From NCBI RefSeq assembly GCF_043195105.1, contig NZ_JBAFWO010000001.1: a stretch of DNA of 64,000 nt; one strand, given 5' to 3'. Shown piece after piece: positions 1-8,714 of the stretch (position 1 is its first letter; each line of letters begins with the position of its first letter). A program made the translations under genes and the position numbers. The notes below the pieces were generated by a model that saw nothing but the letters and a program-made list of their open reading frames with translations, ran no database searches and was not told the DNA's origin. This stretch comes from NCEH01 sp002257205. GTDB lineage: Bacteria > Pseudomonadota > Alphaproteobacteria > Rhizobiales > Xanthobacteraceae.

Positions 1-76
1 GTCGCATGCACAAAAGTCCAGCAAGCACAAGGCTCGGGCCTAGCCGTAAAATCCGCCCTCCCGGAACATCCCGGAG

Positions 77-105
77 GTGACAAGGCCATGATGCAACACT
101 ATACA
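77..105 (+). promoter_or_regulatory. putative sigma-70-type promoter for the MocR-type regulator gene
   Basis: GTGACA at 77-82 resembles a -35 box (5 of 6 to TTGACA). It is followed after 17 bases by TATACA at 100-105, which matches a -10 box at 4 of 6. Transcription would start near 112, leaving a leader of about 55 bases before the ATG at 168. This is read from the sequence only. Confidence 0.4.
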
Positions 106-167
106 GTCAATTTCTGGGGGACGCAAAAGCATCGCGTCGCGGCACGAAGGATTGAAGACGCATCGCC

Positions 168-1553
168 ATGGTTGACTGGACGCCGGACCTGACGCGCAGC
201 GACAAGCCGCGCTATCTCGCCATCGCCGACATCATCGCCGAAGACATCCGCGCAGGTCGCCTGTCCGTGGGCGATCGCCTGCCGCCCCAGCGCAAGCTGG
301 CGGATCGGCTGGCGGTGGATTTCACCACCGTGGCGCGCGGCTATGTGGAGGCGCAGAAGCGCGGTCTCGTGGAATCGCGCGTCGGACAAGGCACGTTCGT
401 GCGCGCCCCGATCCGCCCGGCGCCCGCTCCGGTGCGCCACAACCGGCCCGAGCCGGCCGATCTTTCCATGAACCTCCCGCCCGAGCCGGACGATCCGGAG
501 CTGATCGCGCGCATGCAGGACGGCGTGGCGCAGGTGAGCCGCGATCTCGTCTCCCTGCTGCGCTACCAGGGCTTCGGCGGCGCGCCTGCCGACAAGGACG
601 CCGCCTCCGCCTGGCTCAGCCGGCGCGGGCTGGTACCGGCGCAGGAACGCATCTTCGTCACCCCCGGCGCCCATTCCGCGCTCATGGGCATTTTGGGCCT
701 GCTGGCGAAGCCCGGCGATACCGTTCTGTGCGAGAGCCTGACCTATCCCGGCACGCGCTCGATTGCGGCCCAACTCGGCCTGCGCCTCGCCGGTCTGCCG
801 ATGGATCGCGAGGGCATCGATCCCGACGCGTTCGCGGACGCCTGCACGCGGCTCGCGCCGAAGGCGCTCTATCTCAATCCCACGCTTCAGAACCCCACCA
901 CGCTGACCATCCCCGAAAGCCGGCGCGCGGCCATCGCGTCGGTGGCCCGGCGCTTCAGCGTGCCGATCGTGGAGGATGACGCCTATGGCTTCATCCCGGT
1001 GCAGCGCATCGCCCCGTTCGCGGCGCTGGCGCCGGACATCACGTGGCATATCGCCGGCCTTGCCAAATGCATCGGCGCCGGCCTGCGCGCGGCTTATGTG
1101 CTGGTACCGGATGTGCGCTCCGGCTGGCCGTTCGCCGCCGCGATCCGCGCCGCCAATGTCATGGCCTCGCCGCTCACCGTGGCGCTGGCCACCCGCTGGA
1201 TCGAGGACGGCACGGCCGATTCCATCCTGCGCTTCATCCGCGCCGAGACCGCCGCCCGCCAGACCTTGGCGGCGCAGATCTTGCCCGCCGGCACGTTCCG
1301 CGCCGATCCTTTGAGCTTCAATCTCTGGATCGAACTGCCCGAGCCCTGGACCCGCTCGGCCTTCGTCGGGCACATGCGCTCCACCGGCATCGGCATCGTG
1401 GCAAGCGACGCCTTCGCCGCCGACGGCAATCCCCCGGAAGCCGCGCGGGTGTGCCTGGGCGGGCCGGTCAGTCGCGAGAAGGTGCGCGGCGCGCTCGAAT
1501 ACATGGCCCATGCCTTGAGCCACTCGCCGGAGCATGCTTCGACCGTGTTGTGA
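168..1553 (+). CDS. MocR/PdxR-family PLP-dependent transcriptional regulator (GntR HTH fused to an aminotransferase fold)
   Basis: The 461-residue protein has an N-terminal GntR-type winged helix (about residues 15-80, with the typical VGDRLPPQRKLADRL and VGQGTFVR stretches). It continues into a fold-type I aminotransferase domain (about 100-455). The PLP lysine is K300 in AGLAKCIGAG, with the cofactor aspartate in VEDDAYG. MocR proteins usually sense PLP or an amino-acid aldimine and control a neighbouring, often divergent, gene. The left neighbour lies outside the window, so the target is unknown. The gene ends 6 bases from the convergent AsmA-like gene. The start is the only ATG that keeps the HTH intact; the ribosome binding site is weak. 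Confidence 0.93.
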   Translation: MVDWTPDLTRSDKPRYLAIADIIAEDIRAGRLSVGDRLPPQRKLADRLAVDFTTVARGYVEAQKRGLVESRVGQGTFVRAPIRPAPAPVRHNRPEPADLSMNLPPEPDDPELIARMQDGVAQVSRDLVSLLRYQGFGGAPADKDAASAWLSRRGLVPAQERIFVTPGAHSALMGILGLLAKPGDTVLCESLTYPGTRSIAAQLGLRLAGLPMDREGIDPDAFADACTRLAPKALYLNPTLQNPTTLTIPESRRAAIASVARRFSVPIVEDDAYGFIPVQRIAPFAALAPDITWHIAGLAKCIGAGLRAAYVLVPDVRSGWPFAAAIRAANVMASPLTVALATRWIEDGTADSILRFIRAETAARQTLAAQILPAGTFRADPLSFNLWIELPEPWTRSAFVGHMRSTGIGIVASDAFAADGNPPEAARVCLGGPVSREKVRGALEYMAHALSHSPEHASTVL

Positions 1554-1559
1554 GGCGCT

Positions 1560-4238
1560 TCATCCGCGCCGCTTGCAGCCCGCGCCGAGCCGGTAGAGCC
1601 GCGCGTCGGGCCGGCGCGCCACGGTGCCGACTTGCGGGCTGCTGAGCGCCCCGGTGATGGCGAAGGGATAGCCGAGGTCGTTTTCCTTGCCATCGAGCGG
1701 GCGCGGCTCGGCATAGATGTTGATGGTGTTGCGCGGCAGATCGATGGTGCCGCGCCCGACCACGCGCACATGGTCGGTCTCGATCACCACTGCCGGCGCG
1801 GTGCGCGCCACCCCGGCGGTGAAGGATAGGGGCGCGCTGACGCAGCGCAGCGCCGTGCTGTCACTGCGCACCGCCTCGTTGAACAGGCCGGCGATGATGC
1901 CGAGGCCGGCGAGGTCCAGCTTGCCGGTGGCAAGCCGCCCGCCCGTCAGGCCCACCGAGAGCGTGCCGTTCAGCGTGCGCAGCAGGGCGGCGTCGGACGT
2001 GGGATCCACGGACATGTCGAAGGCGAGCTTCAACCGCCCCTGGGTGGCGAAGCCCACGTTGGATGCATTGAGGAAGGTGGAGAGCGGCCAGCCTTCCACC
2101 GTGCCCTTGGCCCGCACCAGGGTTGGGGTGGCCGTCAGGTCGCTCTGCACCGCCGCCTTGATGTGTCCGCCCATGTAGGAGGCGCTGAACGGATCGAGCC
2201 GCGCCATGCCCTTGTCGAGGGTGAGCCGGGCCTTGAGGCCGCTCGCGGTGTCGCCGGCGCTGTTCAGCCGGTTGGCGGAAATGTCGAGATCGAGATCGAC
2301 GAGCCGCGCCAAATCGATCTCGGACTCGACCTGCGGGTCGATCGGCGCGCTGGTTTTTGCCTGCGTGGCGGTGCTGCCGCGGCGGGCACGATCCGCCTCC
2401 ACCGCGTCGCGCGAGGCTTCCGCCAGCGCGGTGAGTTCGTCCACATAGACCAGCGGGGAGGCAAGCTTGCCCTCGAACAGGGTGCGGCCCGGCCCGAGCG
2501 TGCTGGAAAGAACGCCGGTAATCTCGGTGCGCCCAAGGCTGGCCTTGCCCTCCGCCTTGAGGCTTTCCGCGCTGGCCGAGAGCATGCCCGAGAAGGTGAC
2601 CCGCGCATTGGACGAGGAAGAGGCCCCCATCTGCGCCGCGAAGGCGCCAAAATCCGGGATCGCGAAGGTGCTGGCGAGGCGGATCTCGTGGGGCGCGCGC
2701 GGGCCGGCGGCGTCATCGCGCACCAGCGAGAGCGTGCCGCTCATGACATTGCTGTCGGTGATCCGGCCGTCCAGCGCATCGACGCCGATGGTGCCGTCGG
2801 TGTCGGACACATCGAGCGTGCCCACGATCCGGCCGAGCCCGGTGCCCGGTGCCGTCAGCAGATCCGCCACCGGCAGGTCCACCGCGCCGGACAGGACCAG
2901 CCCGTCCAGCTCCAGCACGTCGTCCACCGTGCCCTTGAGACGGAAAACCGGGTGATCGCGCGGCCCGGCCTGGAGCGCGATGTCGCGCAGGCGCACCTGC
3001 CCCTTAGCCGTGCGTTCCACCGCCCCCACGGAGATCGGCCCCACCTCGCGGATCGACTGCTCGAAGGCATTGGTCTGGATCAGCATGTCGCGCAGCACCA
3101 GCTTGTCGAGGTCGCCTTCCAGGAAGCCGGACAGGCCGGTGATCACGATGTCCCGCAGGCCGTTCGCCACCGGCGGCGTGGTGCCGGGCGCGAGCAGGTC
3201 CGAGCGGAAGGAGAGCGACAGGCCTGTGCCCGCCTCCAGGTCCGCGAGGGCGCCGGTGATGGTCAGGGTTTCGCCCTCGGCCAGGGTGGCGGCGAAGGAC
3301 ATGTCCCTGACCGCGAGCGCCCCGGGATCGCCGGCCAAAGTGAAATCGAGCCGCGCCGTGCCATCCTCGGCCCGCGCCAGCGAAACCAATTGCAGCAAGT
3401 CGCCGATGCTGGCGGAGCGCGCCGCCACCTGGAGCGCGATGTCCCGGTCGAACGCCGCCGAGGCCGCCGAGCCGGCAAGATCCAGGCTGAGCCCATGGGT
3501 GACCAGGGCGATCTGGGTGCCGAACCGCCCGTCCGCCGGCTTCGCTTCGCGATCGAGCGTGCCGTTGAGCGTCACCTTCTCCCCGTTATAGCTGCCGCTC
3601 GCCGAGAGGCGCTGGGCGCCGGCAACCGAATCATAGGTGCTGGAAAGGCTGTCCACCCGCAAAGCGAAGTTCCAGCCCTGGGGATCGTTCGCCTCTTCCA
3701 GCAGCAGGTCGCGGATCTCCACCGTGGGCACCGCCGTCAGCACGCCGACGATGCGGGCACTAACCGGGCGGGAGGTGGGATCGTCGCTGTCCAGCGGGGC
3801 ATCGGCGGGGGGCAGGTCGGCGTGCGTCGTACCCGTGCCGGCGGCGCCTCCCGCAGCGCTGCCGGAGGTTGGACGCGAGGCCATCGGCAAAAGGACGCGC
3901 ACGCCCTCCACCTCCGCCGCGTCCACCGAAAGGCCTCCCAGCAGTGCGGTATAATCGGCGAGGGTGAGCGCGACCGTCTCCAGATGCAGCTCCACCCCGG
4001 CGCCGGCCAGGTCCAGCACCGTGACGTCGCCGAGGCGGGCGGTGAAGCGGGGCAACAGATCCACCGTCACCGCGCCGCGCACCTCCACATCCGGGCCAAG
4101 CGTGGCGCGCAGGAAACGTTCCGCCAGATCCTGCCGTCGTGCGGAAAAGCCGGCCAGTTGGGTGAGGGCCACCACGCCGGCCATGGCCACAAGCAGGGCC
4201 GCCACCGTGATGGCCGCGAGCCTCACCAGCCAACGCAT
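1560..4238 (-). CDS. AsmA-family outer-membrane-homeostasis protein
   Basis: This is an 892-residue protein. One N-terminal membrane segment (about residues 5-28) is followed by a large periplasmic region built of repeated beta-rich stretches, as in AsmA/YhdP-type proteins. The N-terminal part (LLPRFTARLGDVTVLD) matches the AsmA N domain, and the C-terminal part (GTLSVGLTGGRLATGKLDLAGLG) matches the AsmA-2 domain. Family members are thought to help move phospholipid between the membranes or to maintain outer membrane lipid order; the exact role here is inference. It is transcribed alone and is convergent with the MocR-type gene. Confidence 0.88.
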   Translation of the reverse strand: MRWLVRLAAITVAALLVAMAGVVALTQLAGFSARRQDLAERFLRATLGPDVEVRGAVTVDLLPRFTARLGDVTVLDLAGAGVELHLETVALTLADYTALLGGLSVDAAEVEGVRVLLPMASRPTSGSAAGGAAGTGTTHADLPPADAPLDSDDPTSRPVSARIVGVLTAVPTVEIRDLLLEEANDPQGWNFALRVDSLSSTYDSVAGAQRLSASGSYNGEKVTLNGTLDREAKPADGRFGTQIALVTHGLSLDLAGSAASAAFDRDIALQVAARSASIGDLLQLVSLARAEDGTARLDFTLAGDPGALAVRDMSFAATLAEGETLTITGALADLEAGTGLSLSFRSDLLAPGTTPPVANGLRDIVITGLSGFLEGDLDKLVLRDMLIQTNAFEQSIREVGPISVGAVERTAKGQVRLRDIALQAGPRDHPVFRLKGTVDDVLELDGLVLSGAVDLPVADLLTAPGTGLGRIVGTLDVSDTDGTIGVDALDGRITDSNVMSGTLSLVRDDAAGPRAPHEIRLASTFAIPDFGAFAAQMGASSSSNARVTFSGMLSASAESLKAEGKASLGRTEITGVLSSTLGPGRTLFEGKLASPLVYVDELTALAEASRDAVEADRARRGSTATQAKTSAPIDPQVESEIDLARLVDLDLDISANRLNSAGDTASGLKARLTLDKGMARLDPFSASYMGGHIKAAVQSDLTATPTLVRAKGTVEGWPLSTFLNASNVGFATQGRLKLAFDMSVDPTSDAALLRTLNGTLSVGLTGGRLATGKLDLAGLGIIAGLFNEAVRSDSTALRCVSAPLSFTAGVARTAPAVVIETDHVRVVGRGTIDLPRNTINIYAEPRPLDGKENDLGYPFAITGALSSPQVGTVARRPDARLYRLGAGCKRRG

Positions 4239-4403
4239 CCAATCCCCCCTGTTCGTTGACGCAGCGCGCCATCCTCTTGTGCGATGCCCCTTGTGTCACG
4301 CTTTTGGGATCGCCGTCACCTGCGCGCCGCCCCATGGGAAGGGTGCGCTTTGCCCGCGCCCGTGGCACCATGAGAGACGCGAAACCGCGTGCGGGAGATG
4401 CTT

Positions 4404-5327
4404 ATGAGCTGGATGCCGTCCTCCGATCCGGTGCTGGGCGATGCGCCGTCCTGCGATGCGCTCGATCTTGTGATCGTGCCGCGCGTGCGCGACCTCGGCG
4501 ACGGCTTTTCCGTGCGTCGCGCGCTGCCCCATGGCAAACGCCAGATGGTTGGCCCGTTCATCTTCTTCGATCAGATGGGGCCGGTGCAGTTCATGGCCGG
4601 CCAGGGGCTGGACGTGCGGCCCCATCCCCATATCGGCCTTGCCACCGTGACCTATCTGTTCGACGGCAAGATCATGCATCGCGACAGCGAGGGCAATGCG
4701 CTGGAAATCACCCCCGGCGCCATGAACCTCATGACCGCCGGGCGCGGTATCGCCCATTCCGAGCGCTCGCCGCTGGAGGCCCGCGCGGGCAATGCCGCCG
4801 GCACTATGTACGGCATCCAGAGCTGGATCGCGCTGCCCGCCGCCCATGAGGAGACCAACCCCTCATTCCAGCACTTTGCCTCCACCGACCTGCCGGTGAT
4901 CGAGGATACCGGCGTGTGGGCGCGCGTGATCGCCGGCGCGGCCTTCGGCCAGCGCTCGCCGGTGGGCATGCTCTCCGACTGGCTCTATGCGGAAGTGGCC
5001 TTGCAGCCTGGCGCGAGCGCGCCGCTCGACGCCGACACCGAGGAGCGGGCGATCTATGTGGTTTCCGGCGAGATCGAGATTGCCGGCGACGTGTTCGAGG
5101 GGCCGCGCCTTTTGATCTTCCGCCCCGGCGACCGCATCACAGTGCGCGCCCGCACGCCGGCCCGCATGATGTTCCTCGGCGGCACGGCGCTGGAGGGACC
5201 GCGCTATCTCTGGTGGAATTTCGTCTCCTCCCGCAAGGAGCGCATCGAGCAGGCAAAGGAAGACTGGAAGACCGGCCGTTTCGCCGCAGTGCCGGGGGAA
5301 CACGAGTTCATCCCGCTGCCGGAGTAA
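4404..5327 (+). CDS. pirin-family bicupin protein
   Basis: A two-cupin protein of 307 residues. The N-terminal cupin carries the pirin metal-ligand pattern RPHPHIGLATVTYLF, followed by the HRDSEGN region and GAMNLMTAGRGIAHSER, all diagnostic of pirins. Bacterial pirins bind Fe and some act as quercetinases or modulate central metabolism; the substrate is not predictable. A GTG 15 bases upstream (4389) is also in frame. The ATG at 4404 has GGGAG at a good distance (about 6 bases), so I chose it. The gene is single, flanked by an intergenic repeat downstream. Confidence 0.92.
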   Translation: MSWMPSSDPVLGDAPSCDALDLVIVPRVRDLGDGFSVRRALPHGKRQMVGPFIFFDQMGPVQFMAGQGLDVRPHPHIGLATVTYLFDGKIMHRDSEGNALEITPGAMNLMTAGRGIAHSERSPLEARAGNAAGTMYGIQSWIALPAAHEETNPSFQHFASTDLPVIEDTGVWARVIAGAAFGQRSPVGMLSDWLYAEVALQPGASAPLDADTEERAIYVVSGEIEIAGDVFEGPRLLIFRPGDRITVRARTPARMMFLGGTALEGPRYLWWNFVSSRKERIEQAKEDWKTGRFAAVPGEHEFIPLPE

Positions 5328-5378
5328 GGATGGGCCTTGCGGAGGACCTGCTGAGATAGGGACGCCTGCGGCGGGGTT

Positions 5379-5504
5379 TTGCGCTGGGTCCCGGCTCGCA
5401 TTGCGCTGACGCTCCATGCGTCCGGGACGCGAGAGCCGCCCTTGTGTCCCAGCCGACTGAAACGAAGCGTAGCGCAGTGGAAGGAGAGCCGGGACGAAGC
5501 GCAA
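5379..5504. repeat. intergenic palindromic repeat element with about 18 bp inverted ends
   Basis: The ends TTGCGCT-gg-GTCCCGGCTC (5379-5397) and GAGCCGGGAC-ga-AGCGCAA (5486-5504) are perfect inverted repeats around a core rich in GCTC and GGGAC words. Elements of this look are scattered between genes in rhizobial genomes. No open frame of note lies inside. It fills the gap between the convergent pirin and oxidoreductase genes. Confidence 0.65.
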
Positions 5505-5546
5505 GGACTCTCGCGCAGCGGTCCTTCTCTTCCCATATCCTGACCC

Positions 5547-6836
5547 CTAAAGCCGGTCCCGCAGCGCGTAATAGCTGAGCCCCGCCACCAGCAGGGGATA
5601 GCGCAGCAGCGTGCCGCCGATGAAGGGCGGCACGGGCAAGCGTTCCAGAAGGTCGAGCCGCCCCATTTGGCCGCGCACCGCCTCGGCCAGAATCTTGCCG
5701 AACAGGGGTGCCAGTACCACGCCCTGGCCGGAATAGCCGGCGGATGCCAGCACATGAGGCGAGAGGCGGCGCACGAAGGGGTTGCGCGTCATGGTGATGC
5801 CGAGCGTGCCGCCCCAGCCGTAATCGAGCTTCACATCGGCCAATTGCGGGAAGATGCGGGCCAGGAAGGGCCGCACGAATTCCATCACCTGCGGGCGCAG
5901 CGAGCGGCGATAGCTTTCCCCGCCGCCGAACAGCAGGCGGCGGTCCGGCGTCATGCGGAAATAATTCACCACGAACCGGCTGTCGGCCACCGCCGCCCGT
6001 CCGCGAATGATGCCGTCCGCCCGTTCGCCCAGGGGCTCGGTGACGGCGATGTAATTGTTGATGGGCATGACGTGGTGGTCCACCCGCCGGTCGAGCCCGT
6101 CCATGAGGCCATTCCCGCAGAGCAGCAGCAGATCGGCTTTCACCCGCCCTCCGTCGGTCTCGACACTTACGCCTCCGCCGGCACTCGCGCCCTCGGCAAG
6201 GCGCAGGGCGCGGCTGTGCTCGAAGATACGGGCGCCGGCGCCGAGTGCCGCCCGGGCGAGGCCGAGGGCGAAATTCAGCGGGTGGAGATGGCCCGCCCCA
6301 TGGTCGATCAGTCCGCCATAATAGCCGGGCGCACCAACCATGGCGTGCAATTGGTCGCGGCTCAGGGGCTCGGTCTTGGTGTAGCCATAGGTCTCGGCGA
6401 GATGGCGGCCATAGGCGTGGCTCTCGGCGACAAAATTGGGCTTGTGGTCGGCCGTGATCAGGCCCGGCGTGAGATCGCAGGCGATGGCGTGGCGCGAGAT
6501 GAGGTCGGCGGCGAGCGCCTTCGCCTCCTCGGCGAGATCCCAGAGCTTGCGGGCATCTTCAAGGCCCAGCGCCTGTTCCAGATAATCCTGGTGGCGCCGC
6601 TGGCCGCTGTGGATCTGCCCGCCATTGCGCCCCGAGGCGCCCGAGCCCACGCGGCCGCCTTCCAGAACCACCACGTCCATGCCGGCTTGCGCGAGATGAA
6701 GCGCGGCGGAGAGCCCGGTATAGCCGGCGCCGACGATCACCACGTCCGCACGCACGGCGCCGGAGAGATGCGGCAGCTCCGGAAACGGGGTCGCGGTTGC
6801 CGCATACCAGGATTGGGGATGGCCGCCGAACGTCAT
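5547..6836 (-). CDS. FAD-dependent amine/amino-acid oxidoreductase (DAO family, PuuB-like)
   Basis: The 429-residue flavoprotein has an N-terminal Rossmann motif GAGYTGLSAALHLAQ, the glycine-rich GSGASGRNGGQ segment and a C-terminal FAD motif (SAGYSGQGV). This is the organisation of glycine/D-amino-acid oxidases and of gamma-glutamylputrescine oxidase. The upstream neighbour on the same strand is a glutamine-synthetase-family enzyme. A PuuA-PuuB-type pair acting on gamma-glutamylated amines is therefore a reasonable inference, though not proven. The ATG at 6836 begins just before the conserved SWYAAT stretch; longer readings run into palindromic repeats and are rejected. Confidence 0.9.
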   Translation of the reverse strand: MTFGGHPQSWYAATATPFPELPHLSGAVRADVVIVGAGYTGLSAALHLAQAGMDVVVLEGGRVGSGASGRNGGQIHSGQRRHQDYLEQALGLEDARKLWDLAEEAKALAADLISRHAIACDLTPGLITADHKPNFVAESHAYGRHLAETYGYTKTEPLSRDQLHAMVGAPGYYGGLIDHGAGHLHPLNFALGLARAALGAGARIFEHSRALRLAEGASAGGGVSVETDGGRVKADLLLLCGNGLMDGLDRRVDHHVMPINNYIAVTEPLGERADGIIRGRAAVADSRFVVNYFRMTPDRRLLFGGGESYRRSLRPQVMEFVRPFLARIFPQLADVKLDYGWGGTLGITMTRNPFVRRLSPHVLASAGYSGQGVVLAPLFGKILAEAVRGQMGRLDLLERLPVPPFIGGTLLRYPLLVAGLSYYALRDRL

Positions 6837-6929
6837 GACTGTCCCTGTGTGGTGAGGCTGGAGAAGTCTCGCTGGGGGCGGCGGGCGGACGGAAGACCTT
6901 CGGGCCGTCGCGCTCTGCGCCGCATCCTG

Positions 6930-7046
6930 CCCCCTCCCTACCCCTCCCCCCGCAAGCGGGAGAGGGAATCTCCGGCTCTTCGTGGCGCCGCCTCGCTTCA
7001 GAGCGGTGCTCCCTCTCCCGCTTGCGGGGGAGGGTTGGGGAGGGGA
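6930..7046. repeat. pair of inverted GC-rich palindromic repeats (CCCTCTCCCGC/GCGGGAGAGGG family)
   Basis: Two copies (about 6930-6966 and 7011-7046) lie in opposite orientation. Each has a small hairpin CTCCCCCGCAAGCGGGAG or its complement flanked by CCCTCCC runs. The same family recurs at 14.2, 14.7, 54.25, 59.3-59.5 and 62.1-62.6 kb. It lies between the glutamine-synthetase-like gene and the oxidoreductase gene and could form an RNA hairpin within their shared transcript. Confidence 0.75.
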
Positions 7047-7088
7047 ACGCGGCTGCTCCACCGGCAGCTTCTGCCGGGAGAAGCGCCT

Positions 7089-8492
7089 TCACACGTTCAG
7101 CAGCAGATACTCCCGCTCCCACGGCGAGATCACCCGCATGAAGGTCTCGAACTCCGCCTGCTTCACCGCCGCATAGGTGGCGATGAAGCTCTTGCCGAGC
7201 ACTTCGGCGAGATCCTCGTTTTCCTCGAAGGCGGCCACCGCCTCCAACAGTCCGCGCGGCAGGTCGAAGTCCAGGTCCTTGGCATCGCCTTCCAGCGGCT
7301 CGGTGGGGCGCAGGCCCTTCTGGATGCCGATATAGCCGCAGGCCAGCGACGCCGCGATGACGAGATAGGGGTTGGCGTCGGAGGAAGGAACGCGGTTCTC
7401 CACCCGGCGGGCAGCCGGCGGGGCGGGGGGTACGCGCAGGCCGGCGGTACGGTTGTCATAGCCCCATTGCACATTGATCGGCGCCATGGAATCCCGCGTC
7501 AGCCGGCGGTAGGAATTCACGTATGGCGCCAGGATGCACATGACCGAGGGCAGGTATTTCTGGTGCCCGGCGAGGAACGAGAAGAATTCCGGCGTCGGGT
7601 CGCCGTCGTCGTCGGAGAAGATGTTCTTCCCCGTCTCCGCCGACACCACCGACTGGTGGATGTGCATGGCGCTGCCCGGCTCGTTGGCGATCGGCTTCGC
7701 CATGAACGTGGCGTAGATCTTGTGGGCGAGCGCGGCCTCGCGAATGGTGCGCTTGAACAGGAACACCTGGTCGGCGAGTTCCAGCGGATCACCGTGGCGC
7801 AGATTGATTTCCATCTGCGCCGCGCCGTCCTCGTGGATCAGCGTGTCGATCTCCAGGCCCTGGGCCTCGGAATAATCGTAGATGTCCTCGAACAGGGCGT
7901 CGAACTCGTTCACTGCCTGGATCGAATAGGACTGGCGGCCGATCTCGGGGCGGCCCGAGCGGCCGACCGGCGGCTTCAGGGGGTAGTCGGGGTCCACATT
8001 GGGCTCGACCAGATAGAATTCGATCTCCGGCGCCACCACCGGCTTCCAGCCGCGCTTGGCATAGAGCGCCAGCACGTTCTTCAGCACCTGGCGCGGCGCG
8101 AGTTCCACCGGGCGGCCGTCGCGATGATAGGCGTTGTGGATGATCTGGGCAGTCGGGTCCTGCGCCCAGGGCACCGAGCACAGGGTGGAGAAATCGGGCT
8201 CCAGCACGAGGTCGGAATCCGCGATCACGGAATCCACCAGCCCCTCATAGGAGGGATACTCGCCGGAAATGGTCTGGAAAAAGACCGAGAGCGGCAGGTT
8301 CATCACCGGGGAGGAGAGGAATTTCGAGGCCGGCATGATCTTGCCCCGGGCGACACCCGCAAGGTCCGGGACGGTGCATTCGATCTCGGTGATGCCGCGG
8401 GACACCATCCAGGCTTTCGCCTCCGCCAGGGATTTAACACCGCGCGGCAGCGCCAGATGTTCCGATTCGCCCGCTTTGCTCCGTTTAGCCAT
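7089..8492 (-). CDS. glutamine-synthetase-family enzyme, probably gamma-glutamylamine (PuuA-type) synthetase
   Basis: The 467-residue protein has the GS beta-grasp region (VPDLAGVARGKIMP) and the catalytic core: EIEFYLVEPN, the ATP/metal segment AAQMEINLRHGDPLELADQ, MHIHQSV, and NRTAGLRVP around the ammonia/ATP site. The divergent N-terminus and the adjacent DAO-type oxidase favour a gamma-glutamylputrescine or similar synthetase over primary ammonia assimilation; this is inference. The start is ATG 8492, preceded by a GAGAGGA ribosome binding site; an in-frame extension upstream is less likely. A 252-base gap with repeats separates it from the oxidase gene. Confidence 0.9.
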   Translation of the reverse strand: MAKRSKAGESEHLALPRGVKSLAEAKAWMVSRGITEIECTVPDLAGVARGKIMPASKFLSSPVMNLPLSVFFQTISGEYPSYEGLVDSVIADSDLVLEPDFSTLCSVPWAQDPTAQIIHNAYHRDGRPVELAPRQVLKNVLALYAKRGWKPVVAPEIEFYLVEPNVDPDYPLKPPVGRSGRPEIGRQSYSIQAVNEFDALFEDIYDYSEAQGLEIDTLIHEDGAAQMEINLRHGDPLELADQVFLFKRTIREAALAHKIYATFMAKPIANEPGSAMHIHQSVVSAETGKNIFSDDDGDPTPEFFSFLAGHQKYLPSVMCILAPYVNSYRRLTRDSMAPINVQWGYDNRTAGLRVPPAPPAARRVENRVPSSDANPYLVIAASLACGYIGIQKGLRPTEPLEGDAKDLDFDLPRGLLEAVAAFEENEDLAEVLGKSFIATYAAVKQAEFETFMRVISPWEREYLLLNV

Positions 8493-8714
8493 GATGTCCT
8501 CTCGCGTGACCGAACGCACGCCAAGCCAGGGAACACCTGCCCATGGGGCGAAGTCAACGCGGGCTGTGCTGCAACACGGGAAAAGCGCAAAGGAACGGGA
8601 GTGGAACGAATCGCGGCCGAATCGAGAGTCGGGCAAGGTTCGTGTTTTGCCCCGTACTAGGGCTAGTGGGACTCTGCTCCCGGTAACCGATTCCGGTGGC
8701 GAACGCGGGCGTCG

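Noticed and set aside
2163..4259. Plus-strand frame of about 700 codons opposite the AsmA gene
   Set aside because: Antisense shadow; Arg/His/Gln-rich without domains. The AsmA gene has a membrane anchor and matching repeats.
5667..8660. Very long plus-strand open frame (about 1000 codons) antisense to the oxidoreductase and glutamine-synthetase-like genes
   Set aside because: It is the complement of two clear genes in a high-GC genome. The sequence is rich in His/Arg/Gly/Gln with no family motif and spans the intergenic repeats.
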